In this document: positions 57,982-64,000 of the stretch, piece by piece
Layout of the letters: every line of letters starts with the position of its first letter
Position numbering within the stretch: the first letter of the stretch is position 1
Assembly (NCBI RefSeq): GCF_024228675.1
Contig: NZ_CP100462.1
Coordinates: 124,001-188,000, forward strand
DNA length: 64,000 nucleotides
Reading direction: 5' to 3'
DNA from: Salinigranum marinum
GTDB taxonomy: Archaea > Halobacteriota > Halobacteria > Halobacteriales > Haloferacaceae
Notes under the pieces: model-generated
The model's input: only the letters and a program-made list of their open reading frames with translations
Told to the model about the DNA's origin: nothing
Databases searched by the model: none
Made by a program: the position numbers and the translations under genes

Positions 57982-59556
57982 TCACTGGAGCGGCTCGTCC
58001 GTGGCGGCCTCGACCCGCTCGAACAGGAGATCGGAGACGATCAGATCGGTGGCCGCGTCGACGTCGGCGTGGACCGGGCGGTCGTCGTCGAGGTACGGGA
58101 CGGAGTCGCGCACGCAGTCGTACGCGGCTTTCGTTCCCGACCCCGGCGTGTACGCGGGGTCGACGAAGTCGATCGCCTGTGTCGCACACACGAGTTCGGA
58201 CGCGACGACGCGGAGCGTCCGCTCGACGGCGTCGGCGGCACGCAGGGCGCTCTGTGCGCTCATGCTGACGTGGTCCTCCTGGTTCCCGCTCACGGGGACG
58301 TTGTCCATCGACGGTCGTCCCTCCGCGCGGTTCGTACTCACGAGATCGGCAGCGACGTACTGTGTGATCATGTAGCCGGACTGGACGCCCGCGTCGGCGG
58401 TGAGAAACGGGGGGAGGTGTTCGGCCTGTACGTTCGGATTGAGGAGGCGGTCGAGCCGGCGTTCACTGATCGACGCGAGTTCGGCGATCGCGCTCGTGAC
58501 GTAGTCGAGCGGGAGGGCCAGCGGCTCCCCGTGGAAGTTCCCACCCGAGAGCACCGCCGCGTCGTCCGTCCCGCTCGCCCGTGGGTCGACGCGGTCGGCA
58601 TCGAAGATCAGCGGGTTGTCGGTCGCGCTGTTCAGCTCGACCGTGACGACGTTCCGGAGGTGACGCACCGCGTCGCGGACCGCGCCGTGGACTTGCGGGA
58701 GACAGCGGATGGAGTACGCGTCCTGTACCCGGTCACAGTTCCTGTGTGACTGGACGATCTCGGAGTCGGCGGTGAGCGCGCGGACGTTGTCGGCCGCCTC
58801 GCGGTGGCCCTGATGCGGTCGAACGTCGTTGATGCGGGGGTGGGACGACGCGGTCGTGCTCATCGTCACCTCGGTCGTCATCGCCCCTGCGACGTCGGCC
58901 GCGCGGACGGCGCGCTCCGCGTCGAGGACCACCAGCGCCCCCAGACACGTCGTGAGCTGTGTCCCGTTGATGAGCGCGAGGCCCTCCTTCGCGCCGAGGA
59001 CGAGCGGGTCGAGATCGACCCGTTCGAGGGCCGCCGCCCCATCCATTCGGTCTCCGTCGACGGTCGCTTCCCCCTCCCCGATGAGCACGAGCGTCATGTG
59101 CGCGAGTGGGGCCAGATCACCACTGGCTCCGAGACTGCCCTTCGAGCGGACGACCGGATGGACTCCCTGGTTGAGCAGTTGCACGAGCAGGTCGACGACG
59201 CACTCGCGGACGCCCGAGTAGCCCTTCACGAGGGTGTTGACCCGGGCGGTCATCATCGCGCGGACGACGCTCTTCGGTAGCTCCTCGCCGGCCCCGGCGG
59301 CGTGGCTCCGGACGAGGTTCCGCTGGACGGCCCCGATCCGGGCTTCCGGGATTCGCTCTTGGACGAGTTCGCCGAACCCCGTGTTGACGCCGTACACCGG
59401 CTCGTCCGTCTCCAGGATCGTCTCGATCCGGTCGCGCGACTCGCGCACACTCCGCCGCACCGACTCGGGGACCGTGACGGCTGCTCCGTCCCGGGCGACG
59501 GCCTCGATCTGCTCCGGCGTGAGTGTTTCCCCGTCGATCTCCACGACCTCAGGCAT
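57982..59556 (-). CDS. hutH: histidine ammonia-lyase
   Basis: A 524-residue MIO-type lyase that converts L-histidine to urocanate. The self-cyclising Ala-Ser-Gly (144-146) is in KGSLGASGDLAPLAHM; YGVNTGFGELVQERI, NGTQLTTCLGALV, QDAYSIRCLPQVHGAVRD and FHGEPLALPLDYV are the other signatures. Downstream of hutU on the same strand, separated by a 208-bp stretch that holds no intact gene. Together with HutU it gives imidazolonepropionate; hutI and hutG are not in the window. Confidence 0.96.
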   Translation of the reverse strand: MPEVVEIDGETLTPEQIEAVARDGAAVTVPESVRRSVRESRDRIETILETDEPVYGVNTGFGELVQERIPEARIGAVQRNLVRSHAAGAGEELPKSVVRAMMTARVNTLVKGYSGVRECVVDLLVQLLNQGVHPVVRSKGSLGASGDLAPLAHMTLVLIGEGEATVDGDRMDGAAALERVDLDPLVLGAKEGLALINGTQLTTCLGALVVLDAERAVRAADVAGAMTTEVTMSTTASSHPRINDVRPHQGHREAADNVRALTADSEIVQSHRNCDRVQDAYSIRCLPQVHGAVRDAVRHLRNVVTVELNSATDNPLIFDADRVDPRASGTDDAAVLSGGNFHGEPLALPLDYVTSAIAELASISERRLDRLLNPNVQAEHLPPFLTADAGVQSGYMITQYVAADLVSTNRAEGRPSMDNVPVSGNQEDHVSMSAQSALRAADAVERTLRVVASELVCATQAIDFVDPAYTPGSGTKAAYDCVRDSVPYLDDDRPVHADVDAATDLIVSDLLFERVEAATDEPLQ

Positions 59557-59716
59557 CTCGGATCACCTCCCCGGCCTCGATCACCGTCTCGGTCGTTCGC
59601 ACCTCGGTGTCGGACGGGACGTACTCGAAGCGGGGCACGTCCGCGAGGACGGCGGGCCCGCTCGTCCCGACCCGGACGAGCTGTCGAGCGCCGTTGACGG
59701 CCGTCGCGTCCGTCAC
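59549..59716 (-). pseudogene. small frame between hutU and hutH, possible hutI relic
   Basis: A 55-codon frame (GTG start) ending 8 nt inside the hutH start. Part of it (VNGARQLVRVGTSGPAVLAD ... TETVIEAGEVI) loosely recalls the N-terminal beta-domain of amidohydrolases such as imidazolonepropionase (GARQLxT...VIDAGGxxxxPG). No catalytic segment follows. It occupies the place where hutI/hutG sit in complete haloarchaeal hut operons. It could equally be a leader peptide or non-coding. Confidence 0.3.
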
Positions 59717-59764
59717 GGCCGGCCTCCCGTCCGTGTAGACGTGGTGTGAGGCCGTCGGCTCATC

Positions 59765-61576
59765 TCACCGCTCCCGCTCCCGCGCACGCATCGGAACGTG
59801 CACGTCCGAGCGGTCGGCCTCGTCGATGGCCTCCTCGTAGCCGGCGTCCGCGTGCCGGATGACCCCCATTCCGGGATCCGTCGTGAAGACGCGTTTCGCG
59901 GTCTCGGCCGCCCGGTCGGTCCCGTCGAGCACCACGTGGTTGTTCGTGTGAAGGGAGTTTCCGATCCCGACGCCGCCGCCGCCGTGGACACTGACGATGT
60001 CGGCACCGGCTGCACAGTTCACCAGTGCGTTGAGGATCGGCCAGTCCGCGACCGCGTCCGACCCGTCACGCATCGCCTCAGTCTCACGGTTCGGCGACGC
60101 GACCGAGCCCGCGTCGAGGTGGTCGCGAGTGACGACGATCGGTGCGGAGATCTCCCCCTCGTCGACGAGGTCGTTGATCCGCAGGGCGAACCGTGCCCGT
60201 TCGGTGAGCCCGTCCTCGTCGGCGGTCTTCCCGCCCTCTGTTCGAGACGCCTCCGGCGGTTCGCTCGTCTCGTAGCCGAGCCAGCAGACGCGCGCGGGGA
60301 GGCCCTGAAACTCGACCTGCTCTCGGGCGAGTTCGATCCAGCGGACGAGCCGGTCCTTCTCGGGGAACAGCTCCTTGATCGCCTCGTCGGTCCGGTAGAT
60401 GTCGGCCTCGTCGCCGGAGAGTGCGAGCCATCGGAACGGTCCCTTCCCCCGGCAGAACATGGGGCGGATGTATGCGGGGACGAAGCCGGGGAAGTCGAAC
60501 GCGTCGCGCTCCTCGCCGGGCGTTCCGGTGAGCGGCCACGGGTCGTCGGGGTCACGGAAGTCGGCGACCTGGCCGCGGATGTTGTTTCCGTACTCGAAGA
60601 CGACCGACCCGCGCGCCTGCAACTCGAGGATGCCGTCGACGTGGCGCTCCATCGTCTCGAGACACGCGGTGCGGTAGCCGTCGGGGTCCTCGGCCCGGTA
60701 GTCGTCCGCTTCGTCGACCGTGTACCCGCGTGGGTAGTACCCCTCGAACGCGTCGTGTGCCGACGTCTGGTCAGTGACGACGTCGGGGACGAACCCGCGG
60801 TCGAGCAGCGCCTCGAACAGCGCCGCGGCGTTCATCTGGACGGCGATACTGTGCGCGTCGCCCGCCGCGGCAGCGTCCTCGGCCGCTCGAATCGCGTCGT
60901 CGAGGTCGTCGATCCGCTCTCGACAGTACCCCGTCTCGAGCCGCCGCTCGATGCGGGACTCGTCGACCTCGGCAGCGATGCACACGCCGCCGTTCATCGT
61001 CACGGCGAGCGGCTGTGCACCGCCCATCCCACCCAGGCCGGCCGTGACGACGATCCGCCCCTTGAGCGTCCCGTCGAAGTGCTGATTGGCGCACTCGGCC
61101 ATCGTTTCGTACGTCCCCTGGACGATGCCTTGCGTCCCGATGTACGCCCACGACCCGGCAGTCATCTGCCCGTACATCATCAGGCCTTCCCCCTCTAACT
61201 CGTGGAAGTGATCCCAGTCGTCCCACTTCCCGACGAGGTTCGAGTTCGCGATGAGGACCCGGGGGGCTCGCTCGTGTGTCCGGAAACGCCCGACGGGTTT
61301 CCCGCTCTGGACCAGGAGGGTCTCGTCGTCGCCGAGGGCCTGCAGTTCGTCGGTGAGCGCGTCGTACGCGTCCCAGCTCCGCGCCGCCCGCCCCGTCCCT
61401 CCGTAGACCACGAGGCTCTCCGGCTCCTCTCCCACGTCGGGGTCGAGGTTGTTGTTCAACAGTCGGTACGCGGCCTCCTGCCGCCACCCTTTCGTGTTCA
61501 GTTCGGTTCCCTCCGGGGCACCGTCGAGTGACTGCCACCGCTCGCTCGGTGCCTCGTCGCGTGGGTGAGTGAACAT
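59765..61576 (-). CDS. hutU: urocanate hydratase
   Basis: A 603-residue NAD-dependent urocanase that hydrates urocanate to imidazolonepropionate. Signatures are [101 protein letters not shown] (active-site Cys), RVCWLGYE and HGGGGVGIG. Slightly longer than bacterial enzymes (about 557), as in other halophiles. First gene of the hut unit; its promoter carries a TATA box (about 61637-61644) and the shared CCA-N4-TGGG element. Confidence 0.96.
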   Translation of the reverse strand: MFTHPRDEAPSERWQSLDGAPEGTELNTKGWRQEAAYRLLNNNLDPDVGEEPESLVVYGGTGRAARSWDAYDALTDELQALGDDETLLVQSGKPVGRFRTHERAPRVLIANSNLVGKWDDWDHFHELEGEGLMMYGQMTAGSWAYIGTQGIVQGTYETMAECANQHFDGTLKGRIVVTAGLGGMGGAQPLAVTMNGGVCIAAEVDESRIERRLETGYCRERIDDLDDAIRAAEDAAAAGDAHSIAVQMNAAALFEALLDRGFVPDVVTDQTSAHDAFEGYYPRGYTVDEADDYRAEDPDGYRTACLETMERHVDGILELQARGSVVFEYGNNIRGQVADFRDPDDPWPLTGTPGEERDAFDFPGFVPAYIRPMFCRGKGPFRWLALSGDEADIYRTDEAIKELFPEKDRLVRWIELAREQVEFQGLPARVCWLGYETSEPPEASRTEGGKTADEDGLTERARFALRINDLVDEGEISAPIVVTRDHLDAGSVASPNRETEAMRDGSDAVADWPILNALVNCAAGADIVSVHGGGGVGIGNSLHTNNHVVLDGTDRAAETAKRVFTTDPGMGVIRHADAGYEEAIDEADRSDVHVPMRARERER

Positions 61577-61618
61577 CGCTCGTCCGTCTACTAGCGGTTA
61601 CTCTGGAAGAATCGCGCA

Positions 61619-61629
61619 CCCACATATGG
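61619..61629 (-). promoter_or_regulatory. CCA-N4-TGGG element upstream of hutU
   Basis: On the minus strand CCATATGTGGG within CCGCCATATGTGGGTG, 43-53 nt before the hutU start and next to a TATA box. It lies between hutU and the divergent HTH-10 regulator gene. Confidence 0.6.
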
Positions 61630-61772
61630 CGGAGGATTTATATACCTCCTCGATCGTCTCTGAACAACAGAACGTTCGAATCCGGACACAGAACCGGCGT
61701 CCGAACAATGAATAGAGACTCATGCTCCTCGAACAGACGACAGATGTGTAATTCCAGGCCCCGGTACCGCTG

Positions 61773-62423
61773 ATGTACGAAGCGACGTTCAGGATCGATC
61801 ACACGAGCCCGTACGCAGACGCCTCGATGGGTGACGACGTTCACGTGGAGATGTGGTGCAACCAGTACTGTGATCTCGTCTACCTGCGTGGTGCCGACAT
61901 CGACGTCCCGATCGAGACGTTCCGCGACACGATCGGGATCCGCGACATCGTCCACAAGGACGACGAGGCCGTCCTGATCACCGACACCTGCCTGCTCGAT
62001 TTCCGCGACGACCTCCTCGAAGGGTATCTGCAGCCCCACCACTGCCTCTCGCTCCCGCCGCTGACGTACACGGACGGCTCGCTCCTCGCTCGGGTGCTCG
62101 CCCTCACCGAGGAGCAACTCTCCAGCGTCTACCACGACATCAGCGACGACCACCGCGTGACGGTCGAGGCCAAACGCGAGATCAACGCGGTCGCCTCCGA
62201 CGTGCCCCTCCTCATGCTGGACTCCGCACTCCCCTCTCTCTCGGACGGACAGAAACGCGCGCTCTCGCTGGCCGTCTCGGCGGGCTACTACGAGATCCCG
62301 CGCGGCGCGACGACCGGTGAGATCGCCGACGAGATGGGGGTCTCCCGACGAACGTTCGAGGAGCATCTCCGACGCGGAGAGAACAAAATTATCAAGAACC
62401 TCTTGGAATACCTGCTCGTATGA
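61773..62423 (+). CDS. HTH-10 (Bat-type) transcriptional regulator, likely hut/ABC regulator
   Basis: A 216-residue regulator. The C-terminal HTH-10 domain is LSDGQKRALSLAVSAGYYEIPRGATTGEIADEMGVSRRTFEEHLRRGENKIIKNLLEYLL. The N-terminal ~150 residues form a ligand/signal region (MYEATFRIDHTSPYADASMGDDVHVEMWCNQY). Some haloarchaeal regulators of this layout control catabolic genes. It is divergent from hutU and followed 71 bp downstream by an ABC ATPase gene; both neighbours carry the shared promoter element, making it the natural candidate to bind it. Confidence 0.88.
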   Translation: MYEATFRIDHTSPYADASMGDDVHVEMWCNQYCDLVYLRGADIDVPIETFRDTIGIRDIVHKDDEAVLITDTCLLDFRDDLLEGYLQPHHCLSLPPLTYTDGSLLARVLALTEEQLSSVYHDISDDHRVTVEAKREINAVASDVPLLMLDSALPSLSDGQKRALSLAVSAGYYEIPRGATTGEIADEMGVSRRTFEEHLRRGENKIIKNLLEYLLV

Positions 62424-62433
62424 AACTACCTAC

Positions 62434-62445
62434 CCCACCACACGG
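62434..62445 (-). promoter_or_regulatory. CCR-N5-TGGG element upstream of the ABC ATPase gene
   Basis: On the minus strand CCGTGTGGTGGG within CTCCGTGTGGTGGGGTAG, 50-61 nt before the ATPase start. Flanks (TACCCCAC...GGAGGG in gene direction) match those of the binding-protein site. Confidence 0.5.
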
Positions 62446-62494
62446 AGGGTCGTCTTATGTCCCGATCGGGCGTCATACCTTCCGACAGTAACCG

Positions 62495-63625
62495 ATGGCG
62501 ACTGAACAACTAAACGAAGCCGTAGACGAGTCGAGCGAGGCCGTCGTCCGGATCGACGGCGTCACGAAAGAGTACGGAACGCTCCGCGCCGTCGACGACG
62601 TTTCGATCCCCATCGAGGAGGGTGAGTTCATCACGATCTTAGGCCCGAGCGGGGCGGGAAAGACGACGCTCTTGCACCTGATCGCCGGCTTCGAGCGGCC
62701 GACGGCCGGCGAGATCTACATCGACGACCAACCGGTGTCCAACGAGCCACCGTACGAGCGCGACATCGGCCTCGTTTTCCAGAGTCACGCGCTCTTCCCG
62801 CACATGACCGTCGGGGAGAACATCGCGTTCCCGCTGAAGATGCGGCGACAGAACCCCGGCGACATCGACCGGAAGGTCGAGGAGGTCCTCGAACTCGTCC
62901 GCCTGCCGATCGACTACGCCGACAAGCCCGTCGACGAGCTCTCCGGCGGCCAACAACAGCGCGTCGCGTTCGCCCGCGCCATCGTCTACGAGCCGACGCT
63001 GCTGCTGCTCGACGAGCCGCTGAGCTCGCTCGACAAGAAGCTCCGCGAGGAGATGCGGGCCGAACTGACGCGCATTCACGAGGAGACCGAACTCACGATC
63101 GTCCACGTCACGCACAACCAGACCGAAGCGCTCTCGATGGCCGACCGTATCGCGCTCATCCGCGACGGACGCCTGGAGCAGTTCGACTCCGCACAGGACA
63201 TCTACGCGGCGCCCGAAACGCCGTTTGCGGCCGACTTCATCGGGAACACGACGCTGCTTTACGGCACCGTGACGGACCGTACCGGCGGGACGGCCACGGT
63301 CTCGATCGCCGACGGAACGGTCCAGGTCCCCGCGGCGGCCGTCGGCGACGCCTCGGACGTCGTCGTCGCGCTCCGGGCCGAACAGGTGGCCCTCAGCGGC
63401 GACCACGACAACGCGTACGCGGCGACGATCGAACAGGTCTCGTTCGAGGGTGACCAGACGCAGTACCACGTCCACGTCCCCGCGTTCGAGACGACCGTTC
63501 GGCTCGTCGACCAGCGGACCGACACGCAGGTCCTCTACGAGCGCGGTGCCGACGTCACCGTCGGCTGGGACGTCGACGACGTGTTCGTCTATCCGGACGA
63601 CGAGCCCGACGCCGCTCGCGACTGA
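62495..63625 (+). CDS. ABC transporter ATPase (polyamine/PotA-type)
   Basis: A 376-residue importer ATPase. Walker A is LGPSGAGKTTLLHL, Q-loop VFQSHALFPHMTV, signature ELSGGQQQRVAFARAI, Walker B LLLLDEPLSSLD, switch VTHNQTEALSMADRI. The C-terminal ~110 residues are a TOBE-type regulatory domain, as in PotA/FbpC-type subunits. It has no adjacent permease or binding-protein gene, but shares a promoter element with the PotD-like gene at 56221, so the two may belong to one transporter whose permeases lie outside the window. Confidence 0.92.
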   Translation: MATEQLNEAVDESSEAVVRIDGVTKEYGTLRAVDDVSIPIEEGEFITILGPSGAGKTTLLHLIAGFERPTAGEIYIDDQPVSNEPPYERDIGLVFQSHALFPHMTVGENIAFPLKMRRQNPGDIDRKVEEVLELVRLPIDYADKPVDELSGGQQQRVAFARAIVYEPTLLLLDEPLSSLDKKLREEMRAELTRIHEETELTIVHVTHNQTEALSMADRIALIRDGRLEQFDSAQDIYAAPETPFAADFIGNTTLLYGTVTDRTGGTATVSIADGTVQVPAAAVGDASDVVVALRAEQVALSGDHDNAYAATIEQVSFEGDQTQYHVHVPAFETTVRLVDQRTDTQVLYERGADVTVGWDVDDVFVYPDDEPDAARD

Positions 63626-63696
63626 GGCCGTGGGCCGCCCCGCCTCTGGGCGTCGTCGGATCGCCGAGCGATCCTCTCCGACTCACGGCGCGGCGA

Positions 63697-64000
63697 TCAC
63701 CGACGCAGCGCGTCGGGATTGACGAGGCCGTCGACGGCCTCCCCCTCGTACGCGGCGACGGCGATGTCCGTGCCGCGGTGTCGGAGCGCGTCGGCGGTTC
63801 GCGTCGAGTACCAGGCGGCGTGCGGAGTGACGACGACGTCGTCCCGGCCGAGAAGCGGGTTCTCCGCTTCGGGTGGTTCGCTGCGAAGCACGTCGAGGCC
63901 GGCACCGCGGAGTCGGTCCGCTTCGAGCGCGTCGAGCAGCGCGTCCTCGTCCACCACGTGGCCACGGGCCGTGTTCACCAGCACTGCGTCGTCGTCGAGC
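63697..64000 (-). CDS. D-isomer-specific 2-hydroxyacid dehydrogenase, C-terminal part (cut by window edge)
   Basis: The last ~100 residues of an NAD-dependent 2-hydroxyacid dehydrogenase: DDDAVLVNTARGHVVDEDALLDAL (catalytic Arg), GAGLDVLRSEPPEAENPLL (catalytic Glu), VVVTPHAAWYSTRTADAL (catalytic His). The N-terminal part lies right of the window. Substrate (glycerate, phosphoglycerate, lactate-like acids) cannot be told from this piece. The C-terminus is short, with no ACT domain, so it is not a standard SerA. Confidence 0.9.
   Translation of the reverse strand, partial: LDDDAVLVNTARGHVVDEDALLDALEADRLRGAGLDVLRSEPPEAENPLLGRDDVVVTPHAAWYSTRTADALRHRGTDIAVAAYEGEAVDGLVNPDALRR

Noticed and set aside
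1-64000. CRISPR array, rRNA or tRNA genes
   Set aside because: No regularly spaced repeats with unique spacers and no rRNA/tRNA sequence were recognised on either strand.

Overview
The window is haloarchaeal chromosomal DNA. It is GC-rich with a strong G/C third-position bias, its proteins are acidic, its promoters are TATA-type and often sit about 27 nt before the start codon, and it carries haloarchaeal hallmarks: HTH-10 (Bat-type) regulators, a RdfA/SMC-like pair, Tat lipoproteins and an Orc1/Cdc6 gene beside ORB-type origin repeats. The genus cannot be fixed from the sequence alone.

Region 1 (1-18,900) is a one-carbon block built on tetrahydrofolate. It holds a BCCT transporter (cut by the left edge), a serine/threonine deaminase, two adjacent dimethylglycine/sarcosine-dehydrogenase-like flavoproteins with C-terminal GcvT domains, a FolC-FolP fusion, formate-THF ligase, FolD, a DmdA-like THF methyltransferase and a MetF-like reductase. 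A second FolD lies further on. Together these could import a methylated osmolyte, move its methyl groups to THF, oxidise them to formate with ATP recovery, and feed the glycine/serine skeleton to pyruvate. A pair of CAP-like membrane-anchored paralogues flanking a small membrane protein lies inside the block, and pabA-pabB (p-aminobenzoate, hence folate) follows.

Region 2 (21,000-42,950) is mixed chromosomal content: a two-HTH protein, a creatininase-family amidohydrolase, an HTH-10 regulator, two glycosyltransferases with a sugar epimerase, a divergent pair of an unknown Asp-rich protein and an enlarged GGGP-synthase-like protein, a 37-residue zinc-finger protein, a histidine kinase whose receiver domain lacks its phosphorylatable Asp, a Sph3/RdfA-like cell-shape pair, nicotinate phosphoribosyltransferase, small membrane proteins, and an Ig-like surface protein coupled to an RND exporter.

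Region 3 (42,950-48,490) is a replication origin: several ORB repeats upstream of cdc6 and one more in reverse orientation 2.7 kb beyond it. Between cdc6 and that last ORB lies an AT-richer 2.4-kb island bounded by an 11-bp inverted repeat. It contains only broken genes: a 7TM sensor-kinase pseudogene, a frameshifted GIDE-type membrane protein and transposase remnants.

Region 4 (48,490-64,000) holds a Tat-exported beta-propeller lipoprotein, a TupABC tungstate importer, hisD, an SDR dehydrogenase with a glycerol-dehydrogenase homologue, an ABC binding protein and a distant ABC ATPase of the polyamine type (no permeases in view), a hut operon reduced to hutU and hutH, an HTH-10 regulator, and a partial 2-hydroxyacid dehydrogenase. 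Five promoters here share a CCA-N4/5-TGGG element at nearly constant distance from the start codon, which suggests one regulon.
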